Part shown: positions 14,755 through 24,176 of the stretch, one piece after another
Layout of the letters: the number at the start of each line of letters is the position of its first letter
Position numbering within the stretch: position 1 is the stretch's first letter
NCBI RefSeq assembly: GCF_007971525.1
Contig: NZ_CP042437.1
Span: 4,712,001 to 4,776,000, forward strand
Source: Mucilaginibacter ginsenosidivorax
GTDB taxonomy: Bacteria; Bacteroidota; Bacteroidia; Sphingobacteriales; Sphingobacteriaceae
Direction of reading: 5' to 3'
Length of the DNA: 64,000 nucleotides
The notes under the pieces: model-generated
What the model saw: the letters and a program-made list of their open reading frames with translations, nothing else
Database searches by the model: none
What the model was told of the DNA's origin: nothing
Made by a program: the position numbers and the translations under genes

Positions 14755-17700
14755 ATGTCTTACAAAAAGGATAATAAAATCAAAAGTAATTTCACCACGA
14801 TTACGATCAGTCTGGCCTCTCCGGAGTCCATTCTTGAGCGTTCAAGCGGTGAGGTTTTAAAACCAGAAACCATCAACTACAGGACCTATAAACCTGAGCG
14901 TGATGGTTTATTCTGCGAGCGTATTTTTGGTCCGGTTAAAGATTATGAGTGCCATTGCGGTAAATACAAACGTATCCGTTACAAAGGGATTGTTTGCGAC
15001 CGTTGCGGTGTTGAAGTAACCGAGAAAAAAGTTCGTCGCGAGCGCATGGGCCACATTAACCTTGTAGTTCCTGTTGCGCACATCTGGTACTTCCGTTCGT
15101 TGCCAAATAAAATTGGTTACTTATTGGGCTTGCCAACAAAACGTTTAGACTTAATTATTTACTACGAACGTTACGTAGTAATACAGCCAGGTATTAAAGA
15201 AGCAGACGGAATCAACAAAATGGATTTCCTTACTGAAGAAGAATACCTTGACGTATTAGATACCCTTCCAAAAGAAAACCAGTACCTTGACGACAAAGAT
15301 CCTCAGAAATTTGTTGCCAAAATGGGTGCCGAGGCTTTGGAAGAACTATTAAAACGCCTTGATTTGGATGAGCTTTCATTTAGCTTACGCCACCAGGCAG
15401 CAAACGAAACTTCACAACAACGTAAAAACGAAGCGTTAAAGCGCTTACAGGTTGTTGAGGCTTTCCGTGATGCAAAAACCAGGATTGAAAATAACCCAGA
15501 GTGGATGATTGTTAAAATCGTTCCGGTTATCCCGCCTGAATTGCGTCCGTTAGTGCCTTTGGAAGGTGGTCGTTTCGCTACTTCAGATTTGAATGACCTT
15601 TACCGTCGTGTAATTATCCGTAACAACCGTTTAAAACGTTTGATCGAGATTAAAGCACCAGAGGTGATTTTACGTAACGAAAAACGTATGCTACAGGAAG
15701 CTGTAGATTCGTTGTTCGATAACTCACGTAAAGTTAACGCGGTTAAAACCGAAGGTAACCGTGCTTTGAAATCACTTTCGGATATCCTGAAAGGTAAACA
15801 AGGACGTTTCCGTCAAAACTTATTAGGTAAACGTGTGGATTACTCTGCCCGTTCGGTAATTGTTGTAGGACCAAACCTTAAATTACACGAGTGCGGTTTA
15901 CCAAAAGATATGGCTGCCGAGTTGTTTAAACCATTTATCATTCGCAAAATGATTGAGCGTGGTGTGGTTAAAACAGTAAAATCTGCCAAAAAGATTGTTG
16001 ACCGTAAAGACCCATTAGTTTGGGATATTTTGGAAAACGTATTGAAAGGACACCCTGTATTACTAAACCGTGCGCCTACGCTGCACAGGTTGGGTATCCA
16101 GTCGTTCCAGCCAAAACTGGTTGAAGGTAAAGCGATTCAATTGCACCCATTAACCTGTACGGCATTCAACGCGGATTTCGACGGTGACCAGATGGCCGTT
16201 CACGTACCACTTGGTAACGCGGCAATTTTGGAAGCTCAGGTATTGATGCTTGCATCGCACAACATTTTGAACCCTGCCAACGGTACGCCTATTACAGTAC
16301 CATCACAAGACATGGTGCTTGGTTTGTACTACATAACCAAAGGCCGTAAAACTGATGAAACACGTATCGTAAAAGGACAAGGTTTAACCTTCTACTCGTC
16401 AGAAGAAGTTATTATAGCTTACAACGAGAAAAAACTCGACCTGCACGCCTTTATTAAAGTGAAAGCTTTTGTTAAAGACCGCGAAGGTAAAATTGTAAGC
16501 AAAATTATTGATACCACCGTAGGCCGTGTATTGTTCAACGAGCATGTGCCGGTTGAAGTAGGTTATATTAATGAGCTGCTTACCAAGAAATCATTACGTG
16601 ATATTATTGGCGAGGTGGTAAAAATTACCGGTATGGCACGTGCAGCACAATTCCTTGATGATATTAAGGAGTTAGGCTTTAAGATGGCATTTCAGGGTGG
16701 TTTATCATTTAACCTGAAAGATATCAATATCCCTGCGGAGAAAGTTACATTAATCGAAACAGCTTCTAAACAAGTTGAAGAGGTTATGGGTAACTATAAC
16801 ATGGGTTTCATTACCAACAACGAGCGTTATAACCAAATTATCGATATCTGGACCCGTATTAACAACCGCTTAACCGCGAATGTGATGGACATCCTGAGCA
16901 ACGATAACCAGGGCTTCAACTCGGTGTACATGATGCTTGACTCAGGTGCGCGTGGTTCTAAAGAGCAGATTCGTCAGCTTGCAGGTATGCGTGGTTTGAT
17001 GGCTAAGCCTCAAAAATCTGGTTCAGGTGGTGAGATCATTGAAAACCCGATTCTTTCAAACTTTAAAGAAGGTTTGTCGGTATTGGAGTACTTTATCTCA
17101 ACCCACGGTGCACGTAAAGGTTTGGCGGATACGGCGTTGAAAACAGCTGATGCCGGTTACTTAACCCGTAGGTTGCATGACGTTGCCCAGGATATGATTG
17201 TAGGCGAAGTTGATTGCGGTACCTTAAGGGGTATTTACACAACTGCGTTAAAAGATAATGAAGATATTGTTGAGCCACTATACGATCGTATTTTAGGCCG
17301 TACTACCTTGCATGATGTTCATGACCCTATTACAGGTGAATTGCTGGCATCAGCAGGACAGGATTTGACCGAGGAAGTTGCCAAGAAAATTGAAAACTCT
17401 CCTTTAGAAGGTGTTGAAATCCGCTCGGTATTAACATGCGAAAGCAGGAGAGGTGTGTGTGCTTTATGCTATGGCCGTAACCTTGCAAGCGGCAAACGCG
17501 TGCAAAAAGGCGAGGCTGTTGGTGTAATTGCTGCGCAGTCAATTGGTGAGCCGGGTACACAGTTAACATTACGTACATTCCACGTGGGTGGTACCGCGTC
17601 AAACATCGCGGCTGAATCACAGATCAACGCTAAGTTTGATGGTATTATCGAATTTGAAAACGTACGTACAGTTGAATTCAATACTGCCGAAGAAGGTAAG

Positions 17701-19044
17701 GTCGATGTGGTGTTAGGTCGTTCGGGCGAGTTCAGGATTGTTGAGCAGGGAAGCAATAAAGTTATTGTTACCAACAACATCCCTTACGGTTCGTACCTGT
17801 ATGTTAAAGATGGTGCCAAAATCACCAAAGGCGACAGGATTTGTTCATGGGATCCGTACAATGCGGTTATCATATCCGAATTTGCAGGCTTAACCCAGTT
17901 TGAAGCAGTATTAGAAGGTATCACTTTCCGTGAAGAATCTGACGAGCAAACCGGTCACCGCGAAAAAGTAATTATCGATACCAGGGATAAAACTAAAAAC
18001 CCTGTTATCCAGATTACCGATACAAAAGGTAACGTAATAAAAGGATATAACATTCCTGTGGGTGCTCACATTGCCGTTGAAGAAGGCGAGAAACTACAAA
18101 CCGGGCAGGTTATTGCTAAAATCCCTCGTTCAACTGGTAAAACCCGCGATATCACCGGCGGTTTACCACGTGTAACCGAGTTGTTTGAAGCACGTAACCC
18201 ATCTAACCCGGCTGTAGTAACCGAAATTGATGGTGTGGTAACCTTAGGCGGTATTAAACGTGGTAACCGCGAAATGACCATCGAATCAAAAGATGGCCAG
18301 ATCAAGAAATACCTTGTTCCATTGTCAAAACACATCCTTGTACAGGATAATGACTTTGTGAAGGCTGGTATGCCGTTATCAGATGGTTCAATATCACCTG
18401 CAGATATCCTGGCTATTAAAGGCCCTGCTGCTGTACAGGAGTACCTGGTAAATGGTATACAAGAGGTTTACCGTTTGCAAGGTGTGAAGATTAATGATAA
18501 ACACTTCGAGGTTATCGTTCACCAGATGATGCAGAAAGTAGCTATCGAAGATGCGGGCGATACCCGTTTCTTAGAGCGCGAAGCTGTTGATAGCTGGGAT
18601 TTCATGAACGAGAACGATGAGATATTTGACAAGAAAGTTGTTGTTGAGCCAGGTGATTCAACTACGCTAAAAGCCGGTCAGATAGTATCATTAAGAAGGT
18701 TACGTGATGAGAACTCAATTTTAAAACGTAAAGATTTGAAATTGGTTGAAGTGCGCGATGCTATCGCAGCAACATCAAGCCCGATACTGCAAGGTATCAC
18801 CAGGGCCTCATTAGGTACCAAATCGTTTATCTCGGCAGCATCGTTCCAGGAAACTACCAAAGTGCTGAACGAAGCAGCTATTGCAGGTAAAAAAGATAAC
18901 ATGCTTGGCTTGAAAGAAAACGTTATTGTTGGTCACTTAATACCTTCAGGTACAGGTTTACGCGAATACGAAAATATCCGTGTAGGCTCACAGGAAGAGT
19001 TTGACCGCCTAATGGCTTCAAAAGCTGAAGAAGTAGAAGCATAA
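14755..19044 (+). CDS. rpoC: DNA-directed RNA polymerase subunit beta'
   Basis: The 1429-residue protein is a complete beta' subunit. It has the N-terminal zinc-binding cysteines (CHCGKY...CDRCGVEV, about 66-88), the catalytic NADFDGDQMAVH loop (about 472-483) whose aspartates hold the active-site Mg2+, the bridge helix/trigger loop region, and the second zinc cluster (CESRRGVCALCYG, about 894-906). An AAAGGAG (14745-14751) lies just upstream of the ATG. A canonical terminator follows the stop and closes the rpl-rpo block. Confidence 0.99.
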   Translation: MSYKKDNKIKSNFTTITISLASPESILERSSGEVLKPETINYRTYKPERDGLFCERIFGPVKDYECHCGKYKRIRYKGIVCDRCGVEVTEKKVRRERMGHINLVVPVAHIWYFRSLPNKIGYLLGLPTKRLDLIIYYERYVVIQPGIKEADGINKMDFLTEEEYLDVLDTLPKENQYLDDKDPQKFVAKMGAEALEELLKRLDLDELSFSLRHQAANETSQQRKNEALKRLQVVEAFRDAKTRIENNPEWMIVKIVPVIPPELRPLVPLEGGRFATSDLNDLYRRVIIRNNRLKRLIEIKAPEVILRNEKRMLQEAVDSLFDNSRKVNAVKTEGNRALKSLSDILKGKQGRFRQNLLGKRVDYSARSVIVVGPNLKLHECGLPKDMAAELFKPFIIRKMIERGVVKTVKSAKKIVDRKDPLVWDILENVLKGHPVLLNRAPTLHRLGIQSFQPKLVEGKAIQLHPLTCTAFNADFDGDQMAVHVPLGNAAILEAQVLMLASHNILNPANGTPITVPSQDMVLGLYYITKGRKTDETRIVKGQGLTFYSSEEVIIAYNEKKLDLHAFIKVKAFVKDREGKIVSKIIDTTVGRVLFNEHVPVEVGYINELLTKKSLRDIIGEVVKITGMARAAQFLDDIKELGFKMAFQGGLSFNLKDINIPAEKVTLIETASKQVEEVMGNYNMGFITNNERYNQIIDIWTRINNRLTANVMDILSNDNQGFNSVYMMLDSGARGSKEQIRQLAGMRGLMAKPQKSGSGGEIIENPILSNFKEGLSVLEYFISTHGARKGLADTALKTADAGYLTRRLHDVAQDMIVGEVDCGTLRGIYTTALKDNEDIVEPLYDRILGRTTLHDVHDPITGELLASAGQDLTEEVAKKIENSPLEGVEIRSVLTCESRRGVCALCYGRNLASGKRVQKGEAVGVIAAQSIGEPGTQLTLRTFHVGGTASNIAAESQINAKFDGIIEFENVRTVEFNTAEEGKVDVVLGRSGEFRIVEQGSNKVIVTNNIPYGSYLYVKDGAKITKGDRICSWDPYNAVIISEFAGLTQFEAVLEGITFREESDEQTGHREKVIIDTRDKTKNPVIQITDTKGNVIKGYNIPVGAHIAVEEGEKLQTGQVIAKIPRSTGKTRDITGGLPRVTELFEARNPSNPAVVTEIDGVVTLGGIKRGNREMTIESKDGQIKKYLVPLSKHILVQDNDFVKAGMPLSDGSISPADILAIKGPAAVQEYLVNGIQEVYRLQGVKINDKHFEVIVHQMMQKVAIEDAGDTRFLEREAVDSWDFMNENDEIFDKKVVVEPGDSTTLKAGQIVSLRRLRDENSILKRKDLKLVEVRDAIAATSSPILQGITRASLGTKSFISAASFQETTKVLNEAAIAGKKDNMLGLKENVIVGHLIPSGTGLREYENIRVGSQEEFDRLMASKAEEVEA

Positions 19045-19063
19045 GTTAACTTCTTATATTATT

Positions 19064-19101
19064 AAGTCCCCCGGGTTTTATCTTCGGGGGACTTTTTTTT
19101 T
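19064..19101 (+). terminator. Rho-independent terminator after rpoC
   Basis: AAGTCCCCCG (19064-19073) pairs with CGGGGGACTT (19085-19094) and is followed by a T run to 19101. Confidence 0.95.
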
Positions 19102-19266
19102 GAAAAAAAAACACGTCATGCAAAACAAAAGCAAAAATAACTTGTTTTAGGGAAGCTTGTTCTGAATGCAGTATACAACGTGGTATTGTAACAAAGCAGA
19201 AGAATAAAGTAATTACCCTAACAAAAGACTGTATTGAAAAGTACGTCTTTTTGTTATTTTAGTAGC

Positions 19267-19578
19267 ATGGAAGAACAAAACGAAAATCAGCTTAATATCG
19301 AGCTTTCTGAAGAGATTGCAGAAGGTATTTATTCAAACCTCGCCATTATTACCCACTCCAGTTCGGAGTTTGTGCTCGACTTTATTCGCGTTATGCCCGG
19401 AGTACCAAAAGCCAAGGTGAAATCAAGGATAATATTAACGCCTGAGCATGCCAAGCGACTACTAACCGCGTTGGAAGATAATATTGAAAAGTTTGAAACA
19501 TTAAACGGCCGCATCAAAATTCAGCAAGATCCATCAGGTTTTCCAATGAATTTTGGAGGCACCATGGGACAGGCGTAA
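19267..19578 (+). CDS. DUF3467 family protein
   Basis: The 103-residue protein (MEEQNENQLNIELSEEIAEGIYSNLA..., then HSSSEFVLDFIRVMPGVPKAKV) is a DUF3467 member, a small conserved family of unknown function often found right after rpoC in Bacteroidota. The segment RIILTPEHAKRLLTALEDNI is the conserved core. ATG 19267 is preferred over an in-frame TTG at 19234, because family members start at this Met. It lies after the rpoC terminator and so probably has its own promoter (a TATTTTAG at 19255-19262 is a weak candidate -7 element). Confidence 0.88.
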   Translation: MEEQNENQLNIELSEEIAEGIYSNLAIITHSSSEFVLDFIRVMPGVPKAKVKSRIILTPEHAKRLLTALEDNIEKFETLNGRIKIQQDPSGFPMNFGGTMGQA

Positions 19579-19737
19579 TTTTGATTATTATATTAAAACG
19601 CACTTTTGATTAAAAAAAAGTTACGTTAAAGGCGTATTTATAAAAAAAATAGTAATTAATTAATCGGTTTTAAAAAAAAGTATATATATTGCAACGTTTT
19701 AAAACTTACACCTATAAAATATGAGAAACGTAATCCA

Positions 19738-20556
19738 ATGAGAAAAACCTACTTTTTAAATTCATATTTAATACTCGTCATCTTATTCGTCTCAGTGGGA
19801 TTGTTTTCTTGTTCATCCGCCAAGAATATTAAATATTTTAAGGATATACCAGATTCGGGACAATTAAAGACAATTGCGAAGGCCGAGTACACCGAGCCAA
19901 CTATTCAGGGAGACGATATATTGACCATTATAATAGAAACTGTAGACCCGGCGGCGTCAATTTCTGTTAATCAGGGAAACGTGCCTATCGCCAATTCTGC
20001 GATTTCCACCGGTGGAGCGACTTCGTTTAATCAGCAAGCCTCAGCTGGCTACCTTGTAGATAAAGAAGGATATGTAACGATACCTATATTGGGTAAATTA
20101 ACGGCTATGGGATATACAACTGCGCAGTTAAGGGATACCATTCAAAAAAAGGCTGCTGGTTACTTTAAAAACTATACCGTAATAGTTCGCTTTGCAAACT
20201 TTAAGGTTAGCGTAACCGGTGAGGTAGCAAGGCCAGGTCAATACATTGTACCTAATGAAAAAGTAAATATACTTGATGCTATTGCCATGGCTGGTGACCT
20301 AACCATTTTTGGAAAAAGAGAAAATGTATTGCTGATAAGAGAAAATCCCGATGGTTCAAAAACGCCTTACAGAGTAAACTTAAATAAAAGCAACATCATG
20401 TCGGCTCCGTATTATTACCTGCGTCAAAATGATATAATTTATGTTGAGCCGACAAAAGGAAAAGCTGAAGCTAATGATGCCTATCAAACACGTGTTGCAG
20501 CCATAGCAACTTCCGTTTTGTCGTTACTAATAATCATCGCCACAAGAATAAAATAA
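19738..20556 (+). CDS. Polysaccharide export lipoprotein (Wza/BexD-like)
   Basis: The 272-residue protein starts with a lipoprotein signal (hydrophobic stretch to VGLFSC, Cys25), then a poly-export domain (IQGDDILTIIIETVDP, about 57-72; AGYLVDKEGYVTIPILGKL, about 102-120), an SLBB domain (KVSVTGEVARPGQYIVPNEK, about 155-174) and a C-terminal transmembrane helix (about 252-270). It should form the outer-membrane channel that exports the polysaccharide, with the kinase encoded 16 bases downstream as partner. It is the first gene of the locus, preceded by an AT-rich promoter region. Compared with E. coli Wza (about 380 residues) it is short, as usual in Bacteroidota. Confidence 0.92.
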   Translation: MRKTYFLNSYLILVILFVSVGLFSCSSAKNIKYFKDIPDSGQLKTIAKAEYTEPTIQGDDILTIIIETVDPAASISVNQGNVPIANSAISTGGATSFNQQASAGYLVDKEGYVTIPILGKLTAMGYTTAQLRDTIQKKAAGYFKNYTVIVRFANFKVSVTGEVARPGQYIVPNEKVNILDAIAMAGDLTIFGKRENVLLIRENPDGSKTPYRVNLNKSNIMSAPYYYLRQNDIIYVEPTKGKAEANDAYQTRVAAIATSVLSLLIIIATRIK

Positions 20557-20572
20557 AAATCTTTATTGCTAT

Positions 20573-22981
20573 ATGAAAGATAACTCGCAGAATGAACCTG
20601 CAAACATCTATTTTGAAGATAACAAAGATAACGGATTTGATATAAAAAAGGTTTTAGGCCTTATATTATCTCATTGGGTGATTTTTGCTATTAGTCTTGT
20701 GGTTTTTGTGTCACTGGGTATTCTTTATGTCCGCTTAACAAGTCCAAACTATACCATTAGGGCAATGATGTTGGTTAGTGAGAACCAAAAGTCATCACCT
20801 GGGAGTCAAATGGATTTAGGTGCTTTAACAGATGTTGGTTCCCTTTTTGGTTTGCAAAATAATGCCTTGAACGAGGTGCAAATATTGAAGTCGATCCATT
20901 TGATGACAGAAACAGTTAAGGATCTGAAATTAAATGTAATCACGTACAAAAAAGGGCACCTAAAAAAAACTGAGTTTTTTGATGAAGCTCCTTTTACAGT
21001 TGATATAAAATATCTTGTAGAATCAGTTCAGGCGCGGAATTATGTTATCGACATAACCAGTACGAATAAGCTTCACATTGTCAATTCAGTTGATAACATA
21101 GATACTTTGGTGTCATATAATCAGCCAATAAACTTACGACAGTATGTATTAGAATTCACTCCGACCAATAAGCCTGTCACTGGAACCAACACTTATCAGG
21201 TTGCCATTGTTTCGGTTGAAGAACGGGTTGAATTCCTGCTGAGAAATTTTACTGCAGATCTATCTGACAAACAGGCTACTACAATAGATATGTCATTAAA
21301 ATACCCAAATTCAAAAAAAGGAGAGGCTATTTTAAATAAACTTATGGCGTTGTACTTGAAATCCGATTTGCAAGATAAAGTTCAAATTGCAGATAGTACA
21401 CTGGCATTCATTGATAACCGACTAAGCTTGGTAAGTAAAGATCTCAGCGGAGTTGAAAAAAACCTTGAAGATTTCAAAAAGCAAAATCAATTGGTTGATG
21501 TGCAGGAGCAGGCAAAAGCTTTAATTGCAAGTGCCGGCGATTATGACAAACAATCGCTGACGCAAAATGTGCAATTATCGATTATTCAGGATCTCGAGAA
21601 ATATCTAAATGACCCTAAAAATCATAAAATCATACCAACTTCTCTTGCCATACCCGATGACGGCTTTACAACCGCTGTAAGCTCATACAACCAATTGTTA
21701 CTGGATCGAGATAAGATGACGCTTTCCTATAATGAGAATAACCCCGTTATACAAAACCTCGATACACAACTTGAAAATTTTAGGAATAATCTGAAAAAGA
21801 GTATTGCTGCCTACAAAAAAGGATTACAAATAAGCCTTAATTCTTTGAAAGCGAAAAACGGAACATTCAATAATATGATTGCCAGTGCTCCTGTAAAAGA
21901 AAGAATATTCCTTGATTACACCAGGGAGCAGAATGTTAAGGAGCAAATTTATTTGTTTTTGTTGCAAAAGAAGGAGGAAACTGCGATAACAAAAACCTCA
22001 ACTTTGGCCGATGCGCGAATAATCGACCCTGCAAAAAGTGAGTATTCGCCGCCTTCAGGCCCCAAAATTTTGGCATTTGCAATTTTTGTTCTTGCAGGCT
22101 TCTTTTTACCAATTGGTTTCTTTTTTGTTAAAGATATACTGAAGACAAGGATTGTGTCTAAAGAAGATATCGAGAAGTTAACAACGATTCCAATTGTTGG
22201 GGAAATTAGCCATAATTCGGATCAAATGAACATAGTTGTTACCAATAACTCAAGATCGATTATATCAGAACAGTTTAGGTCCTTGCGTACCAATCTTCAG
22301 TACCTACTAAACTTGTCGCAGACTAATGTGATAATGATAACATCAAGTATGAGCGGGGAAGGCAAATCATTCATTACGCTTAATTTGGGTAGCGCTTTGG
22401 CATTGTCGAACAAGAAGGTTGTTTTCATAGAACTCGATCTTCGAAAACCTAAGTTGTCACAATCAATGGGTATCAGTAATCAATTTGGGTTTTCCAATTA
22501 TGTAGTGTCGGATAAACTGACTGTTGATGATGTTCTCCAGCCATCACCTTTTTTTGAAAATTGTTCCATAATTTCATCTGGTCCAATACCTCCAAATCCC
22601 TCAGAGTTGTTATTGAACAAAAGGCTGGAATTAATGATGAACGAATTGAAACAGAGATTCGACCTCATTATCATCGATACTGCTCCTGTTGGCTTGATAT
22701 CTGATGCATTACTTATTGAGCCCTTTGTTGACATGAGTTTATATATAGTGCGACAGAATTACACATTCAAAAATCAACTCAACATACCACAGGATTTGTA
22801 CAATCAAAAGAAGCTCAAGAAAGTTTACATTGTTGTGAACGATATTATGAAGAGTAAAAACGGTTATGGTTATGGTTATGGTTATGGTTACGGCTATGGT
22901 TACGGCTACGGTTATGGCTATGGTAATTATACTAATGAGGAAGCAAAAGGCGGAATTTTAAGCAGGCTTTTTAAACGTTAA
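20573..22981 (+). CDS. Polysaccharide co-polymerase / bacterial tyrosine kinase (Wzc-like)
   Basis: The 802-residue inner-membrane protein has an N-terminal Wzz chain-length domain with a first TM helix (about 32-50), a long coiled-coil periplasmic part (about 270-470), a second TM helix (about 500-520) and a cytoplasmic BY-kinase domain. Kinase motifs seen are Walker A SSMSGEGKS (about 590-598), Walker A' VFIELDLRKP (about 617-626) and Walker B LIIIDTAPV (about 697-705). The C-terminus carries ten consecutive Gly-Tyr pairs (about 764-783) plus one more Tyr, the expected autophosphorylation cluster in an unusually regular form. It controls polymer length and export with the Wza-like protein. 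Confidence 0.93.
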   Translation: MKDNSQNEPANIYFEDNKDNGFDIKKVLGLILSHWVIFAISLVVFVSLGILYVRLTSPNYTIRAMMLVSENQKSSPGSQMDLGALTDVGSLFGLQNNALNEVQILKSIHLMTETVKDLKLNVITYKKGHLKKTEFFDEAPFTVDIKYLVESVQARNYVIDITSTNKLHIVNSVDNIDTLVSYNQPINLRQYVLEFTPTNKPVTGTNTYQVAIVSVEERVEFLLRNFTADLSDKQATTIDMSLKYPNSKKGEAILNKLMALYLKSDLQDKVQIADSTLAFIDNRLSLVSKDLSGVEKNLEDFKKQNQLVDVQEQAKALIASAGDYDKQSLTQNVQLSIIQDLEKYLNDPKNHKIIPTSLAIPDDGFTTAVSSYNQLLLDRDKMTLSYNENNPVIQNLDTQLENFRNNLKKSIAAYKKGLQISLNSLKAKNGTFNNMIASAPVKERIFLDYTREQNVKEQIYLFLLQKKEETAITKTSTLADARIIDPAKSEYSPPSGPKILAFAIFVLAGFFLPIGFFFVKDILKTRIVSKEDIEKLTTIPIVGEISHNSDQMNIVVTNNSRSIISEQFRSLRTNLQYLLNLSQTNVIMITSSMSGEGKSFITLNLGSALALSNKKVVFIELDLRKPKLSQSMGISNQFGFSNYVVSDKLTVDDVLQPSPFFENCSIISSGPIPPNPSELLLNKRLELMMNELKQRFDLIIIDTAPVGLISDALLIEPFVDMSLYIVRQNYTFKNQLNIPQDLYNQKKLKKVYIVVNDIMKSKNGYGYGYGYGYGYGYGYGYGYGNYTNEEAKGGILSRLFKR
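22862..22924 (+). repeat. Hexamer repeat encoding (Gly-Tyr)10 in the kinase tail
   Basis: GGTTAT and synonymous variants (GGCTAT, GGTTAC, GGCTAC) alternate for ten units. The first four are identical, so the tract could expand or contract in steps of two residues without a frameshift. Synonymous changes in the second half show the repeat is kept at protein level. Confidence 0.92.
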
Positions 22982-22998
22982 TAAAACCTTATTTATCT

Positions 22999-24159
22999 AT
23001 GAAAACTGTTGCTATTCTGCCGTTAAGAAAAGGTTCGAAAAGTATAAAAAATAAAAATAAAAAAAAGCTTTTAGGCCGTCCGTTGTACCAATGGATATTG
23101 GGTGAGGCAATTCATAGCAATATCGACGAGATTTATGTTTTTACTGATGATGAAGAGATAATAGAAAGAGTTAAGTCGGTTTACAAATGGACTGACAAAG
23201 TAAAAACATGGTTGAGAAGTGAAAACTCTGCAACTGATACCGCGAGTACCGAATCGGGGATGCTTGAGCTTGCTGAAGGTATAAATTATGATTTTGATAT
23301 ACTCTGTTTGTTGCAAGCAACTTCACCGCTCTTAACAAAAGAGGATATTAACAAAGGAATGAATAAGCTGGTAAAAGAAGGCTATGATTCTGTACTAAGT
23401 GCTGTTAACAGCAAAAGGTTTATTTGGAATGAAGAGGGGAAAAGCGTCAATTACGATTACCGGAACAGGCCAAGGAGGCAGGATTTCCCGGGATTTTTAA
23501 TTGAAAACGGTGCTCTTTATCTGATAAAAAAGGAATCTTACCTTAAAGAAAACAACCGGTTATATGGCAAGATTGGCATTGTTGAAATGCCGGAAGATAC
23601 CCTTGTAGAAATTGACGAGCCAGCTGATTGGGTGCTGATTGAGCAAATACTTTCCAGTAGGTTAAAGAGCAATAAGAAGGCATCGAAAAAGATAAAGGCA
23701 CTGGTGCTGGATGTTGACGGTGTTTTTACAGATGGAACTATGATCGTATCTCCGGAAGGAGAGCTGGGTAAGGCTTTCAGTCTGCGCGATGGTATGGCGC
23801 TTGAGATATTTCGTGAAGCGGGGCTGGAAGTAATCGTTATGACTTCTGAAGACAGCCCGATCGTAGATCAGCGGATGAAAAAGCTCAATATTCAACATTA
23901 TTATAAATGGGCTAAAGACAAATACTCATTGATTACCAAATGCTGTAATGATCTGAATATAGGACGTGATGAGCTTGCTTACATAGGCGACGATGTAAAC
24001 GACATGGCCAACCTGTTAAGCGTAGGCTGGGGAATGGCTCCAGTTGATGCAGTTAATGAGATCAAGGTAATCGCAGATCTCGTACTCCACTCAAAAGGCG
24101 GGGACATGGCGATACGTGAAGGAATTGATTTTATAATGAAATTAAACAATCGAAATTAA
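22999..24159 (+). CDS. CMP-nonulosonate cytidylyltransferase fused to a KdsC-like HAD phosphatase
   Basis: The 386-residue protein has two domains. Residues 1-225 are a NeuA/KdsB-type cytidylyltransferase (LPLRKGSKSIKNKN P-loop-like start, LLQATSPLLTKEDI, ENGALYLIKKE). Residues 233-386 are a KdsC-like HAD phosphatase with the nucleophile motif LDVDGVFTDGT (about 235-245) and GDDVND (about 333-338). The first activates a nonulosonic acid (sialic-acid-like sugar) with CTP. The second probably removes a 9-phosphate, which implies the phosphorylated route used for example for KDN in Bacteroides. It sits 17 bases before the NeuB-like gene. The exact sugar cannot be read. Confidence 0.88.
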   Translation: MKTVAILPLRKGSKSIKNKNKKKLLGRPLYQWILGEAIHSNIDEIYVFTDDEEIIERVKSVYKWTDKVKTWLRSENSATDTASTESGMLELAEGINYDFDILCLLQATSPLLTKEDINKGMNKLVKEGYDSVLSAVNSKRFIWNEEGKSVNYDYRNRPRRQDFPGFLIENGALYLIKKESYLKENNRLYGKIGIVEMPEDTLVEIDEPADWVLIEQILSSRLKSNKKASKKIKALVLDVDGVFTDGTMIVSPEGELGKAFSLRDGMALEIFREAGLEVIVMTSEDSPIVDQRMKKLNIQHYYKWAKDKYSLITKCCNDLNIGRDELAYIGDDVNDMANLLSVGWGMAPVDAVNEIKVIADLVLHSKGGDMAIREGIDFIMKLNNRN

Positions 24160-24176
24160 AAATAAATAAAAAAAAC

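Noticed and set aside
19680..19705. A promoter for the capsule locus at TATATATTGC
   Set aside because: It is only a partial match to the -7 element and no TTTG lies at the right distance. I could not support it.
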